Both the position numbers and the translations under genes were made by a program. Below the pieces are notes generated by a model. It was not told where the DNA came from. It saw only the letters and a list, made by a program, of their open reading frames with translations, and did not search any database. From Oscillospiraceae bacterium (GTDB taxonomy: Bacteria; Bacillota; Clostridia; Oscillospirales; Acutalibacteraceae), in contig CACWPS010000001.1 of the NCBI GenBank assembly GCA_902762875.1, positions 62,001 to 126,000 on the forward strand: a stretch of 64,000 bases of DNA. The letters are read 5' to 3'. The stretch's first letter is position 1. Each line of letters begins with the position of its first letter. This document shows, one piece after another, positions 1 to 9,400 of this stretch.

Positions 1-319
1 TAAGTACAATGCTCACGACGGCAGAGCAGCTGAAAGATATGCCGATATTGCAAGAATGTTAGGTCTTGCAGGAAACAGCAATAAGGCGCTTATTGAAAAC
101 CTTTGCGCTCTTATCGATGATATGAACGATAAGCTTAACATTCCGCACACCTTAAAGGAATTCGGCGTTGATGAGGCTGAATTTAACGCCAAGGTTGACG
201 AAATCGCAGCAAATGCCGTAGGCGACGCCTGCACAGGCTCTAACCCACGCACTATCGACCCCGAAACCATGGCTCGCCTTTTCAAATGTACTTATTACGG
301 CACAGAGGTTGACTTTTAA
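1..319 (+). CDS. adhE: Bifunctional aldehyde-alcohol dehydrogenase AdhE, C-terminal fragment
   Basis: Only the end of the gene is in the window; the first complete codon is at position 2 and the reading frame is open leftward. The visible ~105 residues (KYNAHDGRAAERYADIARML... to CTGSNPRTIDPETMARLF and CTYYGTEVDF) match the C-terminus of the iron-dependent alcohol dehydrogenase domain of AdhE, where a CTG(A/S)NPR stretch and a terminal TYYG motif are usual. AdhE reduces acetyl-CoA to acetaldehyde and then ethanol, using NADH, in fermenting bacteria. A stand-alone iron-containing alcohol dehydrogenase cannot be excluded because the N-terminal aldehyde dehydrogenase half is outside the window. 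A hairpin just downstream probably ends its transcript. Confidence 0.8.
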   Translation, partial: KYNAHDGRAAERYADIARMLGLAGNSNKALIENLCALIDDMNDKLNIPHTLKEFGVDEAEFNAKVDEIAANAVGDACTGSNPRTIDPETMARLFKCTYYGTEVDF

Positions 320-339
320 TTGATTTTGTTATAAAATGT

Positions 340-380
340 ATCAGCGCCTTCTGCAAAGAAGACGCTGATTTAAAATCTTT
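340..380 (+). terminator. Hairpin after adhE
   Basis: ATCAGCG (340-346) pairs with CGCTGAT (363-369) and CTTCT (348-352) with AGAAG (357-361), closing a GCAA tetraloop with one internal C/A mismatch. An A/T-rich stretch containing TTTT follows. The position, 20 bases after the adhE stop and before nfnA, suits a Rho-independent terminator or attenuator. Confidence 0.55.
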
Positions 381-395
381 TAAGGACTGAAGACG

Positions 396-1238
396 ATGTT
401 TAAAATTGTTTACAAAAAGGCTCTCAATCCTACCGTCACTATGATGGATATTGAGGCTCCCCTCGTAGCGCGCAAGGCGCAGGCGGGTCAGTTCATCATT
501 CTTCGTACCGATGAGGACGGGGAGCGTATTCCCCTTACCGTTGCGGGGTATGACAGGGATAAGGGAACCGTTAAAATTATTTTCCAGATTGTGGGCGCTA
601 CTACCGAAAAGCTTAACCACAAAGAGGTTGGCGACTGCCTTGCAGATTTTGCGGGTCCTCTCGGTAAGCCTACCGAAACCGAGGGACTTCGCAAGGTTTG
701 CGTTGTGGGCGGCGGTGTTGGCTGTGCTATCGCTCTGCCGGTTGCCCAAAAGCTCCGTGAACAGGGCTGTGAGGTTCACTCAATTATCGGCTTCCGTAAT
801 AAGGATTTAGTAATCCTTGAAGAGGAGTTTGCCGCTTGCTCTGATAGGCTTACGGTTATGACCGACGACGGCTCCCACGGCACAAAGGGAGTTGTTACCG
901 TTCCGCTTAAAGAGGCTATCGAGGCAGGGGAAAACTATGACGAGGTTATTACAATAGGACCGCTTATTATGATGAAGTTCGTTGTGGGCGTTACAAAGCC
1001 TGCTAATGTAAAAACCGTTGTTTCTATGAACCCGATTATGATTGACGGCACGGGAATGTGCGGCGGCTGCCGCTTAACCGTCGGCGGAAAAACAATGTTT
1101 GCCTGCGTTGACGGACCCGACTTTGACGGATTTGAGGTTGATTTTGACGAGGCTATGAAGCGTGGCGCCATGTACCGTGACTTTGAACGCCACGCCTATG
1201 AGGAAACCTGTAATCTCTTCAAAAAGGAGGCAGAATAA
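396..1238 (+). CDS. nfnA: Electron-bifurcating NADH-dependent ferredoxin:NADP+ oxidoreductase, small subunit NfnA
   Basis: 280 aa, ferredoxin-NADP reductase fold of the dihydroorotate dehydrogenase electron-transfer-subunit type. A FAD-binding beta-barrel comes first (about residues 1-95), then an NAD-binding segment with VVGGGVG near residue 102, then a C-terminal Cys cluster (GTGMCGGCR ... FACVDGP, about residues 219-242) that holds a [2Fe-2S] centre in the family. With NfnB it couples NADH and reduced ferredoxin oxidation to NADP+ reduction. The start ATG follows AAGGA at 7-8 bases. The stop overlaps the nfnB start (TAATG), so the two are translationally coupled. The family is also annotated as sulfide dehydrogenase subunit, but the pairing with the large subunit supports Nfn. 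Confidence 0.88.
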   Translation: MFKIVYKKALNPTVTMMDIEAPLVARKAQAGQFIILRTDEDGERIPLTVAGYDRDKGTVKIIFQIVGATTEKLNHKEVGDCLADFAGPLGKPTETEGLRKVCVVGGGVGCAIALPVAQKLREQGCEVHSIIGFRNKDLVILEEEFAACSDRLTVMTDDGSHGTKGVVTVPLKEAIEAGENYDEVITIGPLIMMKFVVGVTKPANVKTVVSMNPIMIDGTGMCGGCRLTVGGKTMFACVDGPDFDGFEVDFDEAMKRGAMYRDFERHAYEETCNLFKKEAE

Positions 1239-2623
1239 TGGCCGCTAATATGAGTCTTAAAAAGAATGAAATGCCCGTTCAGGATCCGAATGTCCGCAAT
1301 CACAATTTTTCCGAGGTGGCTTTAGGCTACAGCGAGGAGACTGCGCTTGACGAGGCTATGCGCTGTCTTAACTGCAAAAATATGCCCTGCGTTTCGGGCT
1401 GTCCTGTTAATATACATATCCCCGCATTTATCGAAAAGATAAAGGAGGGGGATTTTGAGGGGGCTTATCAGGTTATTTCAAAATCCTCAAGCCTTCCCGC
1501 CGTATGCGGCAGAGTTTGCCCCCAGGAAACCCAATGTGAATCAAAGTGTGTCAGGGGTATTAAGGGCGAGCCTGTAGGTATTGGCAGACTTGAACGCTTT
1601 GTTGCCGACTGGCATAATGCACATTCTTCGGATAATGTAGAGGTACCCCCTTCAAACGGTCATAAGGTTGCGGTGGTAGGCTCGGGTCCATCGGGACTTA
1701 CCTGTGCGGGCGACCTTGCTAAACAGGGTTATAAGGTCTCTGTTTTCGAGGCTTTGCATACTGCAGGCGGTGTGCTTGTTTACGGAATTCCTGAATTCCG
1801 TCTTCCTAAGGAAATCGTTAGGAAAGAGGTTGACGGGCTCAAAAAATTAGGCGTTGAAATTGATACCAATGTTATTATCGGTAAAACCGTAACGGTTGAT
1901 GAGCTTTTCGATATGGGCTATGAGGCTGTATTTATCGGCTCGGGAGCGGGACTTCCCAGATTTATGGGTATTGAGGGCGAGGCGCTTTGCGGCGTTTACT
2001 CCGCAAACGAGTTCTTAACAAGAAACAACCTTATGAAGTCTTATAATGTGGACAGCGCAACCCCCGTTATGCACGCCAAAAAGACTGTAGTTGTAGGCGG
2101 CGGAAATGTTGCCATGGATGCGGCGAGAACTGCCAAGCGCTTGGGGGCTGAGGTTACGGTTGTTTACCGCCGTACCGAGAACGAGCTGCCCGCCCGCCGT
2201 GAAGAGGTTGAGCACGCAATGGAGGAGGGAATTGTATTCAAATTCCTTACCAACCCCGTTAAAATTAACGGCGAAGACGGCTGGGTTAAGAGCGTTTGCT
2301 GTCAGCAGATGGAGCTTTCGGAGCCTGACGAGTCGGGCCGTGCGAGACCTGTTGCCGTTGAGGGAAGCGAGTATGATATTGAAGCCGACTGCGTTATTAT
2401 GTCTATCGGTACTTCGCCTAATCCCCTTATTAAATCCACCACTGCAGGGCTTGAGGTTAATAAGCGGGGCGGTATAATCGTAAACGAGGAGACGGGCGCC
2501 ACCACCAAGGCGGGGGTTTATGCAGGCGGAGACGCCGTAACAGGCGCCGCTACCGTTATTCTTGCAATGGGTGCGGGCAAAACCGCCGCTAAAGCGATTG
2601 ACGAGTATATTTCTTCTAAATAA
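1238..2623 (+). CDS. nfnB: NfnB, NADPH-dependent bifurcating transhydrogenase large subunit (GltA-type)
   Basis: 461 aa. The N-terminal ferredoxin-like domain has Cys motifs CLNCKNMPCVSGCP (about 42-56) and VCGRVCPQETQCESKC (about 88-103), which bind two [4Fe-4S] clusters in this family. Two Rossmann folds follow: GSGPSGL near residue 149 (FAD) and VVGGGNVAMDAA near 288 (NADPH). Length and order match the glutamate synthase small-subunit family often annotated gltA. No glutamate synthase large subunit is nearby and nfnA is immediately upstream with a one-base overlap, so the Nfn role is preferred. A REPIN-like doublet and a terminator follow the stop. Confidence 0.88.
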   Translation: MAANMSLKKNEMPVQDPNVRNHNFSEVALGYSEETALDEAMRCLNCKNMPCVSGCPVNIHIPAFIEKIKEGDFEGAYQVISKSSSLPAVCGRVCPQETQCESKCVRGIKGEPVGIGRLERFVADWHNAHSSDNVEVPPSNGHKVAVVGSGPSGLTCAGDLAKQGYKVSVFEALHTAGGVLVYGIPEFRLPKEIVRKEVDGLKKLGVEIDTNVIIGKTVTVDELFDMGYEAVFIGSGAGLPRFMGIEGEALCGVYSANEFLTRNNLMKSYNVDSATPVMHAKKTVVVGGGNVAMDAARTAKRLGAEVTVVYRRTENELPARREEVEHAMEEGIVFKFLTNPVKINGEDGWVKSVCCQQMELSEPDESGRARPVAVEGSEYDIEADCVIMSIGTSPNPLIKSTTAGLEVNKRGGIIVNEETGATTKAGVYAGGDAVTGAATVILAMGAGKTAAKAIDEYISSK

Positions 2624-2635
2624 AGCTTTACCTGC

Positions 2636-2707
2636 GGGACGATGTGGGCATCGTCCCCTACGAAGGCTCAATTTACAAATGTAGGGGGCGATGCCCACAT
2701 CGCCCCT
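2636..2707. repeat. REPIN-like inverted doublet of palindromic repeats
   Basis: Two palindromic units in opposite orientation are separated by about 18 bases. The left unit (2636-2662) folds as GGGACGATG/TGGG/CATCGTCCC and ends CCTACG. The right unit (2680-2707) begins GTAGGGG and folds as GGGCGATG/CCCA/CATCGCCC. The shared core CGATGTGGGCATCG is identical once one copy is reverse-complemented. It lies in the 3' spacer of nfnB. Units with a similar (G)TAGGGCGG lead occur at 3104-3127 and 17229-17258, pointing to a dispersed family. Confidence 0.65.
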
Positions 2708-2721
2708 AAAATGTTACGCTT

Positions 2722-2754
2722 AAAGCTCCCTTTATAAGCAAGGGGGGCTTTTTT
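2722..2754 (+). terminator. Rho-independent terminator after nfnAB
   Basis: AAGCTCCCTT (2723-2732) pairs with AAGGGGGGCTT (2740-2750, two G-T pairs) around an 8-base loop, followed by a run of Ts to 2754. Confidence 0.85.
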
Positions 2755-2800
2755 GCATTAATTTGTCCTTTCCCTCATATTATTCTATGGGGTGAAAATT

Positions 2801-3064
2801 ATGGAAATTTTAAAATACGGTGGGATTGCAGTTCTTGCTATCGGGGCATTGGCAATTTTAATCTTTGCGGTAAAAACAAAAAAGCTTTTTAAAACCTTGC
2901 TTTTTAATGCCTTTTTAGGTCTTGCAGTTATGATAATAATAGATTTAACCGCAAAGTTTACGGGAGCCCATATCCCCGTAAACTGGTGGACGGTAGGAGG
3001 CTGTGCCGTATTCGGTATACCCGCTGTGTGCGGTTATCTTGTTTTGCCGATTATTTTTATTTGA
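2801..3064 (+). CDS. bofA: BofA family protein (inhibitor of pro-sigma-K processing)
   Basis: 87 aa, almost entirely hydrophobic: TM about 4-22, TM about 30-50, then an amphipathic end. The C-terminal pattern INVN-like PVNWWTVGGCAVFGIPAVCG followed by a hydrophobic tail is the BofA signature (N...T...G..GIPGV..L). In Bacillus subtilis BofA holds the SpoIVFB protease inactive in the outer forespore membrane until the sigma-G signal. ATG 2801 is chosen because GGGGTG (2789-2794) lies 6 bases before it; a GTG at 2792 would sit inside that site. Pathway assignment is by family; the local neighbours are not sporulation genes. Confidence 0.72.
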   Translation: MEILKYGGIAVLAIGALAILIFAVKTKKLFKTLLFNAFLGLAVMIIIDLTAKFTGAHIPVNWWTVGGCAVFGIPAVCGYLVLPIIFI

Positions 3065-3103
3065 TATTCCTTGAAAATGTTAATAGAAAATGTTATATTT
3101 ATT

Positions 3104-3127
3104 TAGGGCGGCGGGCAAGTCCCGCCG
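3104..3127. repeat. Palindromic repeat, TAGGGCGG family
   Basis: After TTTAGGG the sequence CGGCGGG/CAAGT/CCCGCCG forms a 7-bp stem. The lead resembles the units at 2680 and 17229. It lies between bofA and addB and is followed by TTTTTAT, so it may also end the bofA transcript. Confidence 0.5.
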
Positions 3128-3157
3128 TTTTTATATAATAAATTAACGGTGGTTTTT

Positions 3158-6100
3158 ATGCTTAAATTTATTTTCGGGCGGCCCGCTTCGGGCAAAACCT
3201 ACAAGGTGCTTAATACTGTAAAAAAATTAGCGGAGAGCGGTAAAAATACCGTTCTGATTGTGCCTGAGCAGTTTTCCTTTGAAAGCGAGCGGGCGGTGCT
3301 TAAAACGCTGGGTGATAAGGCGGCGCTAAATGTTTCGGTTATGAGCTTTTCAAGGCTGTGCGACGAGGTAGGCAGAGAGGTAGGCGGTATCGCAGGGGTT
3401 ACCCTTACTGAAGCCGACAAGATTATTTTTATGAACCGTGCGCTCTTAGCGGCGGCGGACGGGCTTAAAATCTGGCGCAGATACTGCCATTCGGTTTATT
3501 TTGCAAAAACTATGCTTGATACCGTTGGCGAGTTTAAGATAAACACTGTTACGGCTGAGGATTTGAAAAAAGCGGCAAAAGAAACGAAAAGCCATTCCCT
3601 CGCTCTTAAGCTTCACGATATAGCGTTGATATACGAGACCTACGATACGCTTACAGGAGAGCAGTTTATCGACCCTGCCGACAGTCTTACTAAGCTGTTT
3701 AGACAGCTTGAAAACTGCCGCTTTTTCCGTAATAAAACCGTTATTTTGGATTCCTTTAAGGGCTTTACGGGTCAGCAGTTTAAGATTATAGACCGAATTT
3801 TGGCTCAGGCTGACGATGTTATTGTAAGCCTTACAAATGACCCTGAGCTTTCGGGTGATTACAATGTTTTTATGAATATAAGAGCCGCCGCAGAGAAGAT
3901 AAGAAAATCCGCCGCACGCTTTTCTGTGTCCGAGGACAAGCCCTTAGTGCTCCGAAAAAGCCGCTATAACTCAAAGGATATGGCGGCACTTGAGCGGCTT
4001 TTGGCGGGCGGAGATTTTGAAAAAACCGAACAATGCGGGGATATTACCCTTTGTGCCGCCGCTTCCGTATCAGATGAGGCGGAGTTTGCCGCAAGGACCA
4101 TAAGACGGCTTGTGCGCCAAAACGGCTACCGTTACCGTGATTTTGTAATAATTGCGAGAGACGCAGAGAAATACGAGGAAAGCGTTTATTCTGCCTGTAA
4201 ACTCTACGGCGTACCCGTTTTCGGCGACAAACGAGAGCCAATTTCTGCCTTTCCCGCCGCTGCGGCGGTTAATGCCGCTTTGGAATTTGCCCTAAAGCCT
4301 GCAAGCGAGAGTATTTTGCGCTTTCACAAAACCGGACTTGGCACACTTTCAGGGGAGGAAATTTCCGCACTTGAAAATTATGTTTACCTTTGGAATATTG
4401 ATAGCTCTTTGTGGCAAACCGACTGGACAATGGACCCCCGTGGCTTCGTTTCCGAAGACGAGGATAAAAAAGACAATAAAGCAGAGCTTGAAAAAATTAA
4501 TGGCTTAAGGCAAAAGGCCGCAGCGCCCCTTTACGCCTTTAAGGAAAAATTCAGGGGTACTGCCGCAGATATGTCCCGTGCTGTTGTTGAACTGCTTGAA
4601 GACAGTAATGCCGCCGAAAAGTTATCGGTACTTTCAGGGCTCTTTGAAAGAGAGGGTGCCCAGTTTAGGAGCGATGTTTTAAAGCAAAGCTATGACCGCT
4701 ATATGAAGCTGCTTGAAAGTATGGCGGTTTGCTTCGGCGACCGTGAAATTAAAAGACAGGAATTTTTCGAGGCTCTGTCTCTTTCGGTATCCCTTGACAG
4801 CGTTGGTGTAATTCCCCGTATGCTCGATGAGGTCACCTTCGGTGCGGCGGACAGAATTCGCCCCTCAAGGCCTAAGGTTGCCTTTATTTTAGGCGCTAAT
4901 CAGGGAGTCTTCCCCAAAGGGATTTCTAATTCCGGAATATTAGGAGTCACCGAACGCAAAAATCTTATTGAGCTTGGCATTGAAATTCCCGACAATCAAA
5001 TTTCCTCTGTTGTGGACGAGAATTATTTGGTTTACTGTAACCTTTGCTGTCCGTCGGACAGGCTGTATATTTCCTATGCTACTCACTCGCTTTCGGGAGA
5101 GGAGGCGGAGCTATCCGCCTTTGTGGCTGAAATTGCCGAAAATTTAGGTGCTAAAACCGTATTAGAACCGCAGGAGAATTTGAACGGTGAAAATCTGCCC
5201 GAAACCTATGAGAGCGCCTATTCGCAGTACTGCCGCAGAAGACTGACTGTAGACAGCGAAACCCTGAAAGACGCCCTTAAAGGAAGCAGAGAAGAAGAAA
5301 GGATAGAATATCTTTCTAAAATGCTGTCGGGTGCACCGCAAAAAATATCGGGGGCTACTGCCGAAAAGCTTTTCGGTAAAAATATTACAATGTCGGCTTC
5401 CCGCTTTGATACCTTCCACAAATGCCGCTTTTCCTATTTTTGCAAGTACGGGCTAACGGCAAAGAAGCTAAAACCCGCCGAGTTCGATGTTTTACAGCGG
5501 GGAACCATAGTGCATTATGTGCTTGAAAGAATAGTTGGCTCTTATAAAAAGGGTGTAGCCGATTTGTCGGAAAACGAGATTAATTCCCTTGTGGATAAAT
5601 ATATAAACGAATACCTTGACGGTATTTCGGGCTACCGCACTATTGAAAATGAACGGTCTAAATTTTTGGTTTCCCGTATCTCCCGTTCGCTTAAAGCGGT
5701 AGTACTTCAGCTTTCCCGTGAATTTGCACAAAGCGGGTTTGAACCTGTCGCCTGCGAGCTTAAAATCGGTAACGGCGGAGATATTCCCGAGCTTAAAATT
5801 CCTTTTGACAACGGTTATATTAATATAGTCGGCAGTATCGACAGGGTAGATGAATTCAGCGGCTATATAAGGGTTATCGACTATAAAACGGGTACTAAGA
5901 GCTTTAAACTGCCCGATATTCTTTTCGGGCTTAACCTGCAAATGCTAATCTACCTTTACGCTGTGGTTAGAGCGGGGGTCAAGGATGATGAAAAGGCAGC
6001 GGGAATATTATATATGCCCTCAAAGCGGGACCTTAGTGACAACGGTATGGCAATGAACGGGCTTGTCCGCTCGGAAAAGGATATTGTTGCGGCTATGGAC

Positions 6101-6424
6101 AGAGATATGCAGGGCGAGTTTGTGCCCAAGTATTCAATTACAAAAAGCGGCGCATTGGATAAAAGGTGTACCTCTTTTGTCAGCAAAGAGGATTTCAGCG
6201 AGATTTTTGATTATATCGAGACCCTGATGAAGCGCACAGGCAATGGGATTTTAAGCGGTGATATTGCCGTAAGTCCCATTGACGGCAGGGAAACCCCCGC
6301 CTGCAAATACTGCGATTACTCGGCGGTTTGCGGCAGAGAAAATGCGCCCTGTGACAAGGTGCCGAATTTTAAAAATGACGAAATTATTAATCAAATAAGG
6401 CAGGTGAAGACAGATGGCATTTAA
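3158..6424 (+). CDS. addB: ATP-dependent helicase/nuclease subunit AddB
   Basis: 1088 aa, the usual AddB size. An intact P-loop GRPASGKT lies at residues 7-14. The C-terminal third has the RecB-family nuclease (GSIDRVDEF ... VIDYKTGT, about 892-912) framed by the four Fe-S cysteines: one in FHKCRF near 753 and three in CKYCDYSAVC near 1049-1058. AddAB processes double-strand breaks to 3' ends at Chi for RecA loading. ATG 3158 is preferred over GTG 3149 because GGTGG lies 5 bases upstream. The 3' end overlaps addA by 11 bases. Confidence 0.93.
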   Translation: MLKFIFGRPASGKTYKVLNTVKKLAESGKNTVLIVPEQFSFESERAVLKTLGDKAALNVSVMSFSRLCDEVGREVGGIAGVTLTEADKIIFMNRALLAAADGLKIWRRYCHSVYFAKTMLDTVGEFKINTVTAEDLKKAAKETKSHSLALKLHDIALIYETYDTLTGEQFIDPADSLTKLFRQLENCRFFRNKTVILDSFKGFTGQQFKIIDRILAQADDVIVSLTNDPELSGDYNVFMNIRAAAEKIRKSAARFSVSEDKPLVLRKSRYNSKDMAALERLLAGGDFEKTEQCGDITLCAAASVSDEAEFAARTIRRLVRQNGYRYRDFVIIARDAEKYEESVYSACKLYGVPVFGDKREPISAFPAAAAVNAALEFALKPASESILRFHKTGLGTLSGEEISALENYVYLWNIDSSLWQTDWTMDPRGFVSEDEDKKDNKAELEKINGLRQKAAAPLYAFKEKFRGTAADMSRAVVELLEDSNAAEKLSVLSGLFEREGAQFRSDVLKQSYDRYMKLLESMAVCFGDREIKRQEFFEALSLSVSLDSVGVIPRMLDEVTFGAADRIRPSRPKVAFILGANQGVFPKGISNSGILGVTERKNLIELGIEIPDNQISSVVDENYLVYCNLCCPSDRLYISYATHSLSGEEAELSAFVAEIAENLGAKTVLEPQENLNGENLPETYESAYSQYCRRRLTVDSETLKDALKGSREEERIEYLSKMLSGAPQKISGATAEKLFGKNITMSASRFDTFHKCRFSYFCKYGLTAKKLKPAEFDVLQRGTIVHYVLERIVGSYKKGVADLSENEINSLVDKYINEYLDGISGYRTIENERSKFLVSRISRSLKAVVLQLSREFAQSGFEPVACELKIGNGGDIPELKIPFDNGYINIVGSIDRVDEFSGYIRVIDYKTGTKSFKLPDILFGLNLQMLIYLYAVVRAGVKDDEKAAGILYMPSKRDLSDNGMAMNGLVRSEKDIVAAMDRDMQGEFVPKYSITKSGALDKRCTSFVSKEDFSEIFDYIETLMKRTGNGILSGDIAVSPIDGRETPACKYCDYSAVCGRENAPCDKVPNFKNDEIINQIRQVKTDGI

Positions 6425-9400
6425 TCCTACCCCCGAACAACAGGCGGCTATTGATACTAAGGGTAATGTATTGGTTTCCGCCGCCGCAGGGTCGGGTAAG
6501 ACGGCGGTGCTGGTTGAGCGGGTTGTGAAGCTTTTAAGCGACAGGGAAAATCCCATAAGTGCCGATAGGCTCTTAATAGTGACCTTCACCAACGCCGCCG
6601 CCGCCGAAATGCGGACAAGAATCGAAAAGCGGCTTGACGCTGAATGCCGTGCCAATCCTTCCGATATAGGGCTCTTAAAGCAGAGAAAGCTTTTATCCTC
6701 GGCAAAAATTTGCACTATCGACTCCTTTTGTATTGACCTTGTAAGGGAAAATTTTGAGCGTGCAGGGGTATCCCCCGATTTTAAAATAAGCGAGCAAAAC
6801 TCCCTTAAATCGGTAAACGAGGGTGTCCTTGCCGAACAGCTCAGAGAGTATTACGAAAAGGGCGGGGAGGATTTTTTTGAACTGCTCGACTTGGTGGGTG
6901 CTGAATATGACGACGGTAATTTTGCGGATTATATTCTTAAAATGTACGATTACAGCCGTCAGCTTGCCTTCCCCACAGAGTGGTTTGACTCCCTTTCCAC
7001 TGCCTACAATCCGGACTGCTTCGGCGCCAAAAATGAATGGTATAAATATTCCGTAAATAAGGCCTTAAAGACCGCAGAGGAAATGCAGAGGGTGAATGCC
7101 ACCGTACTTGACGCTCTTTTTGAGAACGAAAAGGCATATGATACATATGCTTTTTGCTTTGCTGCCGCCGCCGAGGAAGAGGCAAAGCTTTATGATGCGG
7201 CAAAAAGCGGGGATTGGGACAGTATTTTTGATGTGCTGACCGCCTTCAATTTGCCGGCTATTCCCCGTGCAAACGGCGAGCTTGGCAGAGCGGCAAAGGC
7301 GGCAAGGGACTATATTTTAAAGCTTGTCGAAAATCTTAAAAAGCTGTTTTTTGACGGCGGGGACTGCATTAAAAAGCAACACGCCTATATTTACGGCAAG
7401 GTTTTACTGCTTACGGAAATTTTAAATGAGCTTGACAGGAGACTCTTTAATAAATACCTCGAGCAAAATACCTTTACCTTTCATAACATTGAGCATTTAG
7501 CCCTTAAGCTTTTGTGCGAAAAAACGGCGGAGGGTATTATACCTGCTAAGGGTGCGGAAGAATTGCTTTCTCGCTATGATGAGGTTATGGTTGACGAATA
7601 TCAGGACACAAACGATTTGCAGGATATGCTGTTCTTTGTGCTGTCAAACGGGGGAAAAAAGCTGTTCGCAGTAGGCGATGTCAAGCAGAGCATTTACGGC
7701 TTCAGGGGTGCTAAGCCCTCTAACTTCCTTAATAAAATTAACTCCGCAGTCCCTGTAGAAAAGGCGGCGGAAAGCGACCCTAAAAAAATAATTTTAGGAT
7801 GCAATTTTAGAAGCCGCAGGGAAATTTGCGGATACATAAACTACTTCTTTGAGCGGCTGATGACCGAAAAAACAGGGGATATTGTTTATAACGAGGATGA
7901 AAAGCTTATTCCCGCCGCCCGCTATCCCGACCCTCCGGAAATTCCCGTAAGCTTTGAAATTGTTAAAAATACGGGAAATTCCGAGGAGTCGCTCCGTACC
8001 GAGGCTACGCATATAGCCGATTATATAATGCGCATTATGCAGTCGGGCGAGTGCATAAGAAAGGACGAAGAGACCCTTAGAAATGCAAAATTTTCCGACT
8101 TTGCGATACTTCTTAGAAACACCAAAACAAAGGCGGCAATTCTCGCCGAGGAGTTAAGGAAAAACGGAATACCCGTAAACTACACCTTGGAGGGCTACGC
8201 AGAGACCGCAGAGATATCGGTATTCTTATCTCTGCTTAAAATTATTGATAATCCTGACTCCGATGTGGAGCTGTTATCGGTGCTTTTGTCGCCGATTTTC
8301 GGCTTTGCTGCCGAGGATGCGGCTAATATCCGCATAAAAAGGCGGGAGGGCAGTTTGTATTCCGCACTTGTCTTTTCGGCGGAAAACGGGGACAGCCGCT
8401 GCGGCGAGGTTTTAAAAAGGCTCGAAAAACACCGAATACTTGCCGCAACCCTTACCTTGCCCAAGCTTATTTCAAGACTGCTTGAGGATACAGACTACCT
8501 TAACACCGTATGGGCAAGGGAGGACGGCGAACGCCGACACGGCAACCTTTTAATGCTTATTTCCTTAGCGGAGCAGTACTCGGCGGACGGTAGGTCAGGA
8601 ATAGGCGGTTTTGTCAATTTCGTTTTAAGGCAGTCGGAAAACGGAATGAAATCAGCGGCGGCTTTGTCCGGCGGGGATACTGTTAAGATTATGAGTATCC
8701 ACGCTTCAAAGGGACTGCAGTTCCCGGTATGTATAATAGCGGAAACGGCGAAAAGCTTTAACGATAACGATTCGAGAAATTCCGCCCTTTATTCCGCAGA
8801 TTACGGCATTGGCTTTAAGTATTTTGACGAGACAGAACAACTAAAGCGCACCACCGTTGCAAGAGAGGTAATATTAGACGATATCCGAAAGAACACCCGT
8901 GAAGAAGAATTAAGGCTTCTGTATGTTGCAATGACAAGGGCGCAGGATAAGCTCCACTTTACCGCCGCTGTAGGAAATCTTGATGACAAGCTTAAAAGCT
9001 GTTTTTCCGAGCTTATTTTGTCCGAGGGGAGAGCGGACAATATGTTTGGCGGTATGACTTCTTATTTTGATTGGCTTATTAAGACCTCACTTATTCATCC
9101 CGACGGCAAGGAGCTGAGGGGAGAGGACAGCAATATTATAAGGGAAATCACCGAAAGCCGAATAGCCATAAGTATTTCCGAGTCGGCAAGAGAAGAAAAA
9201 CCTATCGAGATAAATACGGCTTCGCCCGCGGTCGACAAGGAATTATCAGAAAGAATAAGAGAAAACATAAGCTACACCTACCCTTATGAAAAGCTTTTTG
9301 AGATTGAGGCTAAATGCTCGGTCTCTGCCCTTGCAAATAAGGCGGAAAGCGAGAAATATGCCTTTTCTGCCCGCCCTGCTTTTATGAGTGACGGCGGAAT

